64,000 nt of DNA from Synchiropus splendidus. Taxonomy: Eukaryota; Chordata; Actinopteri; Syngnathiformes; Callionymidae. Under the pieces are notes generated by a model, which ran no database searches, was not told where the DNA came from, and saw only the letters and a program-made list of their open reading frames with translations. The position numbers and the translations under genes are program-made. Positions within the stretch are counted from its first letter, which is position 1. Each line of letters opens with the position of its first letter. Shown piece after piece: positions 40,808 through 51,555 of this stretch. The stretch covers positions 13,750,366 to 13,814,365 of the forward strand of contig NC_071343.1 of NCBI RefSeq assembly GCF_027744825.2. The letters are read 5' to 3'.

Positions 40808-41492
40808 TTTTTTCCTCATAAAATCTATCCGCTTTTTTCAATTAGCGATCAGATTCTACCTTTCATGTTCCTCTTAAAATCTATTTATGTTCAATACTGC
40901 AAGTGAAACTGAAACTTTCTTCACTAAAAGTAAAAAAAAACTCAATATTAGAAGACGGTGATGTTTTTGATCCTCAGTGAAATATTCAATGAACACAACT
41001 CACACACTTGTTTTCGAAGCAGAATTCATTTACTAAAGAAGTTGTTTTGAATCTTAGTGAAGTTGCTGTACGTGCGAGCACAAGGGGATCCATGAGGTTT
41101 TTACTTTCATATCTGTGTACAGAGACTTGCACACGGCTGTATGTATTGTACATTTGCTAATGATATACAGCAGAACTGCAAAGAGGCGCCACGTGTTTCT
41201 GTGTTCAGTCTGTAATCACATTCTTACAGTGACTTTCAATGTAACTTCATTTCAAGGTACATAAAAGATATTCAAATACTGAATAAAGACGTTTGCTTTT
41301 CGTTTTTCTTGACTGAGACTGGGACAGGAAGTGGTTGTCATTCATTCAACGGTGCAAAGATCGATTTTACCTGAGGTTTGCTTAAAGGTTTTAGAACAAG
41401 TTGCTGACAAGAATGTATAAAGAACCTTGGAATCGAAGACCACGGTGAGGCGCCGCTAGCAGAATGCTAATGGTTAGCCTCAGCAGTAAACT
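40808..41492 (+). repeat. Source segment of a local duplication
   Basis: This 685-base segment matches 43500-44150 in the same orientation. Shared text runs from 'aaaatctatcc' to 'cagcagta'. In the roughly 300 bases after 'gatgtttttgatcctcagtg' I count about eight substitutions. The copy lacks about 20 bases present here ('cctcttaaaatctatttatg'), and there are small A-run and 'gacgttt' differences. Confidence 0.95.
41282..41287 (+). terminator. Candidate distal poly(A) signal of fign
   Basis: AATAAA in 'tactgaataaagacgtttgc' with T-rich sequence just downstream. The whole surrounding segment is duplicated at 43.5-44.15 kb, and the signal is kept in the copy (about 43942). Confidence 0.4.
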
Positions 41493-41938
41493 CATCTGTC
41501 AGTGGCTGAGAATAAAAATAGTAGAATCCAGGCCTCGGATCTTCCGAACAGAGAGGAAGCCAAAACGCTAAAGGTTGGTTACGAGAGTGACAATAAACCG
41601 GCCTTCCGGGATCATTTGGCACCTTAGAATTTGAAAACTGAAAGTCACGTATCGATGCAGAGAAGAAGTGAGACGTCCCCATTCACACACAGTGATGGAC
41701 AGAGGTCGCGAGGAAACTAACTAGCGTCCTCGCGCAATGGCACAAATCTGTGAAGAGCTGGGAGCAAACCAGTGGCCTCTCGCACAGGCTCCACCATCTG
41801 AATGATTATTATTATTTATTTTTTTTTAGAAATTTCTGGTTACTTTATTAACCACTTGGCACAATGTTTACTGTGAGCAACATCAAAAAATGATACCCCA
41901 ATAAACTAAAAAGTCAGTTTAGTCCTGTATCTGTTGAC

Positions 41939-41970
41939 AGTTACTTAAATGTTGACAGATTTAAGTAACT
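41939..41970. repeat. 12-bp inverted repeat
   Basis: AGTTACTTAAAT, an 8-base spacer GTTGACAG, then ATTTAAGTAACT. The spacer word 'gttgacag' also occurs directly before the left arm, so it is a hairpin with an echoed loop. Confidence 0.85.
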
Positions 41971-42429
41971 CGAATGCTCCCAAAGTGTGGAAATTCAACC
42001 TAAATAAGAATGTTTTTTAGATGAGAAGAAAAGTAAATATGGAGACCAATAGCAAAACATGTTGTTGGATCAAATAAAGAGAAACGAGTGTAAGTGTTCT
42101 TTTTGGCAAAAAAAATAAATGAAAAAGAAAGGGAGAAAATTTTCCTAAACTTAGACGAAAAAAAAAATTCCAATGAAATTTGATATTTTAAAAAAATCAG
42201 GAGGAAAAAAACATGCCAAGCTTCAAGCTTCTAAGAACAACAGACAAGAAAGTGGTTCCAATGGTCAATGATTCACTGTTCTGTTGGCATCAATTACGTT
42301 TCTGAGTCAGAAAATATTTATTTCACATTTTTATTTATTTGTTTGACATAAATGTACAACTGCAAGAACAGAAACGGGATGAAAATCCATGTGGAAAAGG
42401 GATGGTGGGGTATAAAAGTCAAAACATTT

Positions 42430-43470
42430 CACTCCCTCAATGAAGGAGTCCAGGTCCAGGTGTGACTCTGCTGTCCACGTGACTGAACGGCCGATCACAG
42501 CGCCTCCAAATGTTTCCTCTTTCTATTTAGTAAATAGCGGAGCTGCTCCCTCCGCCGTCGCTGGCTGCTTCATTTGCATTCTGATGAAAGTGGACTGGAT
42601 GTGCGTGAACTCGGAGGTTATCTGCGGCGCCGAGCAGCCAAATCAGTCGGCCTCGGCGGCGCGCGGCTCAAGAGGATGAGCCGCGGACCTCGTTCAAATC
42701 GTTTCCTTCGTAACAATTAAAATATGCAAAGTGATAATTTTCCTTAAGTAGCCTTAAATGTGCAATCTATTTAAATGTGCAGGAAATTGCCTAAAGCTCG
42801 CGAGTGTGCGTCTGCGGCGCAGGGTGGGAGGGGGGGATACATTATGCAAATAGCACAAGCGACTCTTGAAGCCTAATTTTTTGCGTATTAAGAATAGTGT
42901 TTCATTTAATTTGGTCCCTCTCATGAAAAATGACAGTTCTTTTGCGGCGTCTGATGGCTATATCTGACAAAAGCTCTTAGAAGTGATGGTCTGACTGGGA
43001 AACGCCGAAGCGTTTTTGTCGCTTTTAGGCGACGCTGGCGCCGGCGGAGTAATTATGCGCTGAAGAGTCCAGAAATAAGGTTTAATTACACAGTAATCGC
43101 CTGTGATGGACACCGGGAAGTGTGGTCGCTGCCAGACTGCAATCCATCAATGACAAACCTCTGGCCGGTTTTAATTTCTGCTCATTTGCATCATAACCTC
43201 GTCCCTGCGTTGCACAAACGCGGGCCGAGCGTCAATCGGTAACTGCCTCAAAATGGAGGCTTGAGCCACTTTTGCTTCGCCCTGGCGGGTCCTGGCGCCG
43301 GCGCCCCCTCTTCACCACGCCGCCTGGTCACCTGCTCAGCTCATTGGGAGCAACATGTAGACTTGTATCTCTCAAGTCCCAACCATCCACGTGGACAAGT
43401 GCAATTCCTCAGCGCGTCCGCTCTCCGACACAATGTTTTCCCGAGACGGAAATATTTGGTGGGAGCCATC
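42430..43470. promoter_or_regulatory. CpG- and homeodomain-motif-rich block (candidate enhancers)
   Basis: CpG-dense parts (42590-42690, 42800-42830, 43020-43050, 43290-43330) alternate with AT-rich motif clusters. An octamer ATGCAAAT lies at about 42845 and its reverse (ATTTGCAT) near 43181, with TAATTA and TAATTAC cores near 43051 and 43083. No coding frame convinces. Position just downstream of fign suggests cis-regulation; this is inference. Confidence 0.3.
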
Positions 43471-44184
43471 GACGCTCTCTCCGGAGTCTGTTAAATTCAA
43501 TTTTTTTCTCGTAAAATCTATCCAGTTTTTTCAAGTCCCGATCAGATTCTACCTTTCATGTTACAATACTGCAAGTGAAACTGAAACTTTCTTCACTAAA
43601 AGTAAAACAACTCAGTTTTATGTTTTTGATCCTCAGTGAAATATTCAATGAACACAACTCACACACTTGTTTTTGAAGCAGAATTCATTTACTAAAGAAG
43701 TTGTTTTGAATCTTAGTGAAGTTGCTGTACATGCGAGCACAAGGGAATCCATGAGGTTTTTACTTTCATATCCGTGTACAGAGACTTGCACACGGCTGTA
43801 TGTATTGTACATTTGCTAATGATATACAGCAGAACTGCAAAGAGGCGCCACGTGTTTCTGTGTTCGGGCTGTGATCACATTCTTACAGTGACTTTCAATG
43901 TAACTTCATTTCAAGGTACATAAAAGATATTCAAATACAGAATAAAGCTTTTCGTTTTTCCTGACTGAGACTGGAACAGGAAGTGGTTGTCATTCATTCA
44001 ACGGTGCAAAGATCGATTGTACCTGAGGTTTGCTTAAAGGTTTTAAAACAAGTTTCTGACAAGAATGTATAAAGAACCTTGGAATCGAAGACCATGGTGA
44101 GGCGCCGCTAGCAGAATGCTAATGGTTAGCCACAGCAGTAGACTAGTAAACTAGTAAGCAGACGCTCTCTCCGGAGTCTGTTAA
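43471..44184 (+). mobile_element. Inserted copy of the fign distal segment with 24-bp target-site duplication
   Basis: The 24-base word starting GACGCTCTCTCCGGAGTCTG and ending TTAA lies at 43471-43494 and again, perfectly, at 44161-44184. Between them is a 666-base insert that copies 40808-41492 and ends with short filler 'gactagtaaactagtaag'. There is no poly(A) tail, no TIR, and the copy runs past the AATAAA signal, so it is neither a processed retrocopy nor a classical transposon. A templated or break-repair insertion fits best. Confidence 0.85.
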
Positions 44185-45012
44185 GCGGTTGGTTAGAGCC
44201 AGGAAGTCTCATCATCCGCACGTCTCCTTCACGTATCCTAAGTGTGGCTCTTATTGTATATCCCGGCTATCTGCACTCAATTTCCACGTGCTCCTGACAG
44301 ATCGCTGGACATTAGACCCGACGGACCACTTGAGCAGACCCACTCAGCTCAGCGTTTATTTACCGTAATAACAGTAAAAGCAGTGTTTTGCTAACGCCCT
44401 CCTGAATCCTGCCGTCGTGATACTCCAGCGACGACCCGGGTCCATCCCTTGACGCTAAAATGTAATTCCACTTTAATTTAAAAAAGTTCTGGAGATAAAA
44501 TGTATGGCAGCAGCATCATAAAGTGTGAATGTGAGCGGCAAACATAATGAGGGTTTTTATCAGGAAGTGCCTGCTAAACACAACTCAGCGACTCAAATTA
44601 CGTTGTAGCTAGTGTAACCTTTATTTTTACGATGCTGTTCTCTGCCATTACCTTGGATGTAAGAACAGTACGTGAATGCTTTTGTTTGTTTACGATTGCA
44701 GGTCATGTCAAAACTGCAGTTGCCGTGAACAACCACTAGGAGAGACAGTTTTTGAAATTCAATGACGTTCAGTTTATTATTATTTGTTATGACTTAAACT
44801 AGACCAATCTGTTGCGTGTAGCTATGCTTGTTCTTCCTCCTAAAATGTCAACACAGCATGGTTTATGAATAGATTTTTTTTACACTAAATATTTCACTAC
44901 ATCAAAGGAATTATACTGTAGTAACTAAACACAATGCAATTGAAATGTACACAGGGTAAAGATTTTGTCATACGTAGACTTAGAATAGCATTACTTGTCC
45001 TTCTTTCGAAAC
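44185..45012. other. Downstream flank, no gene seen
   Basis: Non-coding unique-looking sequence. Nothing recognised. Confidence 0.5.
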
Positions 45013-45212
45013 CAGAGGTCTTGAACCAGGGCTGCAGTGGGAGGAGTGTTTTGCTCCAACCAAACCAGCACACGCAGGTGAACCAATCAGGTGCGTCAGA
45101 GGAAGCGAGAAACAACAGAGTGACCATCAACGGATTGCAGTTGTCAGACACCTGGTTCGTGAAAAAAACCTGCACCCACTGAGGCCCTTTGTGGATCAGT
45201 TTGAGACCCCTG
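45013..45212. mobile_element. 200-bp hAT-like MITE
   Basis: It starts CAGAGGTCTTGAACC and its other end read in reverse is CAGGGGTCTCAAACTG, giving imperfect TIRs of about 15 bases. Inner words 'tgcagtggg' and 'cccactgagg' are also mirrored. The style (CAGRGGTCT ends) is that of hAT non-autonomous elements. No clear 8-bp target duplication is seen, so one flank has decayed. Confidence 0.65.
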
Positions 45213-46299
45213 TTGTAAGCTGATGATAATTTTTCGGGATCGAAGATTAAGTTTATGAGGTTCTGGTCTGTTTCTCGGGGTCAAATGTCACTGGTATTTG
45301 TGTGTCCAAGTTAAATGCTGTCGGCTTGTTAGTGAGAAATGGGTGCAAACGTGTTTGTGTCTTAGCTGTGGAGACACTCAGGGGTGAGGGGGTTCATGAT
45401 TCCTCGACTTGGTTCGACACACCAACCGTATGTGTGTGTGTGTAATAATAAGCTGTGCAGGAGTGTAATGATGTCTTCACGTCCATGCTGACTCACTTCC
45501 TATATTTATAACAAATACCAGGTTGTCCGTCGCCGTGTGGCTCTAAAAATGCAGCCTGTGTGTGATCTTCACAAATTCAGTGTTTTCACAAAGTGGCTCA
45601 AATGGATGGCAGTCAGCCATTACTGCGCTGTCTCCTCGGGATGATGGCGACACAAACTATCACCGAGCAATGCTGCAATAGCAACTCATTATGGTGATTT
45701 CAAATAAAAATAAAAGCGTTTTCTCATTTCCAGAGTTCAATCGGCTTCATGTGGCGCCGCAGTTACACTTTTATATGAAGGAGTCCTCGTTCTGCTTGGT
45801 GATTTCAAAGCCCAGTTTTCACCAGTGCAGGAGTTGTAAGGTGTTTTTGTATACAGCAGAGAATCAAGCCACAGATCAATACAGGTGTGCTGCTGCAGGA
45901 GTTCCTTCAGTGGACATTTACAATAGTGGTAGGTTAAAAAAAATGAATGAAATGACGCAGGGGAGAAAATTATTCTGGTAACAGTTGGATTATTTTTTAC
46001 TTTTTATACACAAAATAATATTATTTAAACACTCCTTTGCTTTCAATGTCATAACAGTGAAATCTTATACAGTTATTTGGTGGTGTCACTTGTGAGCAAA
46101 GGTTTTAACTTTTTTATACAATTAAAAAGGAGTAAAATTAGGAAATGAAGAACACATCATAGGATTGTTTGAAAACGATGTATTCTGCTACTCAGAAGAC
46201 CCAAATAAAATATGAATTGATGCACCAGACAAATGTGGATCTTACTCTAGTCATGAATTGAATTTTAACATTTAATAATTTTCCTTTGTAAAAAAAACA
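45213..46299. other. Downstream flank, no gene seen
   Basis: Non-coding. It includes a short GT run near 45430. Nothing else recognised. Confidence 0.5.
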
Positions 46300-46757
46300 T
46301 TTTCAGTTGGAAAAGAAAAAAATGAAATATCTTGGTGTCGCCTTGACTAAAGGCCTTCACAAATTCTTCTCCCATCTGGAGAGAACATGGGCGGAAGAAC
46401 GTAATTCCATTTGTTTTTTATCATACCTAAAATAAAAAATGTAATTTGACACAAGTCCTACCTTGTTGGTGAAATTGATGTTGTTCATTCTCATGTGCCC
46501 ATAAGTAATTACTCACTGGGAGAAAGTACATTCAAAAATGGTGAACAATTGTGCTATAATTTTCCATGTACTTTTAAACATATGTATCTTTGTAATCTCT
46601 CTTCTGATACCACACTGAAGATAGACATATATCGTGTGAAAATTGTGGTGGTGACTTACAGGACAACTATGACTAAGAATCCACTCTACGTGTTTTCTGT
46701 GTTGTATTGTATTTTATTTTGTGAACAAAACAAATAAAAACTTAGTTAAAAAAATGC
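46300..46757 (+). mobile_element. Possible LINE 3' fragment
   Basis: From 46310 an open frame of 41 codons reads EKKMKYLGVALTKGL and on to HLERTWAEE. KYLGV-x-L is reminiscent of the region after the palm of L1-type reverse transcriptases. The segment ends at about 46757 in 'aacaaataaaaacttag' plus an A-run, which resembles a LINE tail. No catalytic YxDD is present. The call is weak. Confidence 0.3.
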
Positions 46758-49347
46758 ACATTAAAGAATTGAAATGAATACATTTGTTGTTGCAGGACAT
46801 CAGACTGGTTTTTTGGCATGTTTTTGAATCATTTACTGCGATCATCTGTAGAAGAACAACAGGACGTTTTCATGAAAAAAGAAGTTGTTACAGAAAACGT
46901 TTTTGAGTGGTGAAAAGTGACGAATAATAATTCATGAGAAATTTAAAAAAAGTAGTGAAAATAACTGAAAACAAACAAATGTAGGTGCATATTTTGCACA
47001 AACAATTATGTCTGAAGCAAACTTTGACATGGTGTATGTTGCCATGCTGAATTTTGCTCATATTTAGTTCACTTTAACAGCTCAATCAATAATTTCTATT
47101 AAAATATTCTCAATTATGATTGGCATTTTTTAAGCAATAACAGTGAAGAATTTAGCCCAAACAATGAACCTCTGTTTGTTTCCGACTCTGGGAGGAAACC
47201 AGAGTAGGACAAACTAACAGTGTATTCACACTCCGCAGCCCTGCAAGGGGATAAGAGGAGGAATAAATCAGAGTAAACAAATAAGCATAAGAAAAAACAA
47301 AAAAACTTCACAAAACAACCAAAGCTATATAAGAGCAGATGTGACTCTTTAGCGACGGCATCTTGACAGAGTTTTGTGAAAACAGCTGGAGATCTTGGAC
47401 ACAAGTTGAACACCAGAAGAAGCACAACTATGGACCAGCTGCCCTGCCACCTCACACTACCAGATGAGACCAGTCTTGCTAGGCCACCTGTACAAGTCAG
47501 TGGCTATGTTCGGACCCAGGAAGGGAGAGTGGATATAGCAAGTGGACTGGAGCGTGGACTGAGACTCGGTACGCAGCAGAAGCTTCGTTGGAAAGTCGTC
47601 ACAACATTTCCTCAAGAAGTTCCAGCAGAGCAAGAGAACTCCTGGATTTGGGGAGTGAAACACCTATGATGGGACGCCTTGCTGGTGTCTCCCGAAAGAC
47701 AGAAAAAATATTATTCAAAAGAAAATGGAGTCATTCCAGCCACATGCTTCAGTCATGTGACCTGTGATTCATTTCTGCCCCACCATTAACAGTCTCATTA
47801 TTTCTTAATACTGGAGCTTCAGCAAAACAGCTCCATGTTGCTCTTTTATGCAGCACATCCTCACATATCAAGAAACTCAGAGGATAAAACAATTAATCAC
47901 ACGTTCCGAATTAATGGGCGAGCAAAGCTTTGGTCCGACAGATTTGGGTCTTTAACCTCGGCGAGCTAATGGAGAGCAAAGCCTCACGTCTCCTCTTCAA
48001 GGCAATCAGAGGGAACACGGGCGCCATTCTCTCGACTCCGTGTCCCCGCGGCGCCGGGCTCCCTCGCAGCGTCATTATCGCGGGCAGATCTGCGGCGTCC
48101 TCTGACAGCGCCGTGTTAGCCGGGCTGCCGGGAAATGCAAATTGATTCCGTATCAGCGGTGGCATTTTTGAGGCCTGAGACTCTTCCGTCAGCTGTCACT
48201 TCAGGCTCGGAAATAAGGATCGCAGCGAAATGTCAAAGTGAAGCGGCGCTGTGTGATACGACAGCTGTTTACTCTAAACGTCGGCTAATGCGACAACATA
48301 CTTACCATCGCCACGCCACACACTCAGGAGGTCGCTGTGCGTCTTTAAACCAGCTGTCGTGTGGTTAGCGCATGATGCTAATGAAATTATCTCGTATTTT
48401 CCTGAACAAATCTAACACTTTTTTTAAAAGTTATTCGATGCAGTCGCCTGGAGAACATTCCTGGTTCGGCAACTTCACAGCCAGGAGGAGTCTAAAAGTT
48501 AGTCTTTATGTAGTGGCATAGTTTGGTCAACAGTTGTGTCCAAGCTGGAAGCGCACAGACCCTCACTGCAAAAACAGTAGAGCAGCCAGCAAACTCTCTC
48601 TCTCTGTCTCCTGCACAGCAGCTGTAAAAAGTGGCACTTCTGCCTGATGACAGTGTGGCACCTCCCCCCCCCCAACTCAACCCTTTAATGCTGAATCATC
48701 CCAAACAGCCAACCAACCGGAGTTGTCGGTGAAGGGAAGCAGATCAATCCCGCTCAGGTTCAGGCTGATTATAGGTTTGTCTCTGCCTGTGACTTGTATC
48801 TGTAAAGAACTCACCCACGTTCTTATCGATTACCAGCTATTTCTGCGCTGGCAACTGTTTACTGAAGAAAGAGCAGCTGTATGTTTGATATCATCTGCGC
48901 TGATCTTTGGAGTGCGAGCATCTGAAGTAGAAGCCCTCCAGTTATGAATGTTCCTTCTGCTTGTTATTTCCACCTTTTTAATTTTCTTGAAATGAGTCAT
49001 CGGCTCAAGAGTTGGTTCATGTGTGGGCCAAACTTGAACAGTTTTCTTTGGGGGCTACTGTAGGAACTTTAAATCCATACTTTTAATGTTCATTATTTGT
49101 GCTAACACGGAGTCTAAATCACTGATAGTGGTTCGCAGAGAAGACAGAGGTTCACTCTCAAACAACACAACTGATGGGAACAGTGGATACAATATAGATG
49201 ATAAGCTTGAGGGATTTAGTTCTGACCAGGTTGGAGATCTTGGGGTCAGATTCATGAGTGAGGGAAGGATGGGGAGTTAGAGCTGAAGAAAGAGCTGAGC
49301 TGGAAGGCAACGCTCTCAATTTACTCGTCGGTTCCCAACTTTGAGGA
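46758..49347. other. Downstream flank, no gene seen
   Basis: Mostly non-coding. A minus-strand SINE-like scrap ('gggaggaaaccagagtagga') lies near 47190-47235. A CpG-rich stretch at about 47995-48140 could be regulatory. No exon recognised. Confidence 0.45.
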
Positions 49348-49406
49348 GAGTATTGATTAGAGATTGAAAAATGAATATTGATCAGTTGTGAAGCGCACGT
49401 TTATCA
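49348..49406 (+). repeat. 59-bp direct repeat, copy 1
   Basis: 'gagattgaaaaatgaatatt' and 'cagttgtgaagcgcacgttt' recur with few changes at 50774-50834. Confidence 0.8.
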
Positions 49407-50773
49407 TACTCACAATACACAGACACACACACACACACATATATTGTATATTATACACAACTGGCTTCATACTGTGTTTCCGTTCTTTACTTCCTGTTCT
49501 TCTTCCTCCATAAATTCCATAGACGCACCAGAAAATCAGTTGCTTAGGCGCTAGGGTCCGAGCCCCTACCTGGGGCTGCACCTGCCTTCAAGATCGGGTG
49601 AGGAGTTTGTTACTGGGAGAGACTCAAAGTAGATCCAGCTCAGCTCAACTGACTGGATCCAGTTGCACACACTTTGCAATTCGCAAAATATGAATTGGTG
49701 AATTACTACCACTTGCTGAACTACACGCCCATTTATACTGTACGCTCCAAGCTCTTTGTTCATATCGTCCGTATTTCTGCATATGGACCAAACCGTGCAG
49801 TACCACTGGAAACCATGCGGGGCAGTGTTGCTGTTACTACCCGACATGTAGCTCCTGTGACACACAAAGAAGGCGTTACAATTGCAGAAGTTCATCGTCC
49901 TCCAGACACAACATATCGACCACTGCCTCCTACAACGCCACCTCCGTTTTCCTCTTGTGCAAGAGGTACATTATCAATACTTCGCCATGCTGTTTTTGCT
50001 TGTTGGTGGATACATTGGTGAACGGCAATACCAACGTTGTGAACATATAGAAGCATGTGATCAGCGACGGTACTGTGCTATTGTAGAGGTCCACTACAGG
50101 AGCTCTGTCGCGACACCAAGTGGTACCAAAAGTAAGTGTTGCAGCATGTCAGTTGGAGCTGCTGTAAATTCTCATGACCAAAATCTTAAGTTCATATAAC
50201 CTGACTTCTAATAATTGGCCCTGCATCTGGAATAATTGTCTGGGTAAAAGGTTAAAAAGATCCCAGCTATCGTGGGAGTGTGAGGAGGCCTGTAGCCTTT
50301 AGACCCGGCTTTCATTCATCTCGCTAACATCAGTGAGCTCAAGCTCGGCGTCACTCAAAGCTTTTTCCCTTTGAAATTTCCCCGGCAGACCCTTAAATTA
50401 AGCCCGTTTCTTTTCTGACCAAAGATGAGACCAGCCCTGAAGTAAGACAGCTTTCGCTTTCTCACCAGAGTTGGCCGTCGATCCCTCAGAACTCAACAGA
50501 GCGAGAAATCTCTGGAAAATCTTTCCCTCTTCATTGCGACCGATCAAATCCACAGAGGGAAAGTTGGAAGAGAAAAAAAAAATGTCATGTGACGCATCGA
50601 GGGTTGATAAAAACCAGCCTCTAAGTATCTTTGAAGTGAGTGAAACTGTGTGTTCGCTGGGACCTGAACACTTGCTGCAGTGTGGCGTCTTAATCCATAA
50701 ATGCAAATCTCTGCTCCCTCATTTGTAATGATAATCTCTTGTTTGTTCGGATGACTTACATAAGCTGGTGGGA
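49407..50773. other. Spacer between the 59-bp repeats, no gene assigned
   Basis: It starts with a short (AC)n tract (about 49425-49438). Overlapping open frames exist on both strands at 49566-50199 (82-115 codons), but none shows a motif I know. It could be transposon-derived. Confidence 0.35.
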
Positions 50774-50834
50774 GAGTGTATTGATCAGAGATTCAAAAAT
50801 GAATATTAATCGGTTGTGAAGCGCATGTGTATCG
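50774..50834 (+). repeat. 59-bp direct repeat, copy 2
   Basis: Same unit as at 49348-49406, 1.43 kb apart, immediately followed by the inverted hairpin repeat copy. The pair could be the edges of a larger inserted block. Confidence 0.8.
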
Positions 50835-50924
50835 TACACACGTCCTTCTCAAGTTTGGAGAGGAGAGATGCTGAATTGGTGGGCATCTGATGATGGAGGG
50901 GCCCGGAGAAGGAGAATGAATTTG

Positions 50925-51345
50925 ATATATTACTGATGGACCCACACATACATTTAAACAACATATTGTTTATTTTGCATCTGGTTGACAATAGCACAAT
51001 AATTGACGATGGTGTCTACATTCAAGTTTTTATATCACCTTATTTAAACTAAAGCTCTTTTAATGTCTTGAAAATATTTGTATAAGAATTTCAATTTTAT
51101 AAGAATTTCAAGTCCATTCAGAGTAGTGGAAACCCTGGCCATTGTGTAGTGAAAAACCTCCCTGAACAAAAGCAAAAAAGATGCTTTTGTTTGCTTTTGT
51201 TCAGGGATTCCTCCATGTTTGTTGTTGTTGTTATCGTCCTAGCTGCCACGTGTCTTGTGCATCAGTGTGATCAGTGGACCAGGAACTCCTGCACTGACAA
51301 AGGTTCCCTGTTGTCTGGAGAGAAAACTGTTCAATGAAATTCAAT
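50925..51345 (-). repeat. Hairpin-bearing dispersed repeat, copy 2 (inverted)
   Basis: Reverse-complement of the unit at 7035-7545, sharing 'acaaaggttccctgttgtct', the GTTGTT tract and 'attgtgtagtgaaaaacctc'. The central palindrome is at about 51160-51206, slightly shortened. Confidence 0.8.
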
Positions 51346-51423
51346 TAATTTTTTTTCTTGGTGTTGGAAATAATGTAATAATGTTGTAATAAATTAATCG
51401 TAAGTAACTCATTAAAGTCCCTC

Positions 51424-51555
51424 CACTAATATATATATATATAAATATATTTTTTTCATTTTCCATCTTATTTTCGTATCAATTTTTGTGTATTTCATTT
51501 TGAAAAAGGCCAGATAAATACAAACAAAGGGCCTCACGTGGCCCTCAGACTGCAC
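51424..51555. mobile_element. AT tract plus hAT-type end remnant
   Basis: A short (AT)n run (51430-51450) followed by 'acaaagggcctcacgtggcc' and 'ctcagactgcacctttctcc', the fourth related terminus in the window. Confidence 0.4.

Larger units (their letters stand above)
37164..41310 (+). other. Probable fign 3' UTR (distal end inferred)
   Basis: The sequence after the stop has no coding frame of note and stays free of strong repeats. Poly(A) signals AATAAA occur at 37625-37630 (proximal), 38929 and 39418 (in A-rich runs) and 41282-41287, the last followed by T/GT-rich 'cgtttttcttg'. A Pumilio-type element TGTACATA lies at 37324-37331. Long fidgetin 3' UTRs are known in mammals; the distal limit here is inferred. 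Confidence 0.5.

Noticed and set aside
43471..44184. Processed retrocopy of the fign mRNA
   Set aside because: There is no poly(A) tail, and the copied segment extends about 200 bases past the AATAAA signal.
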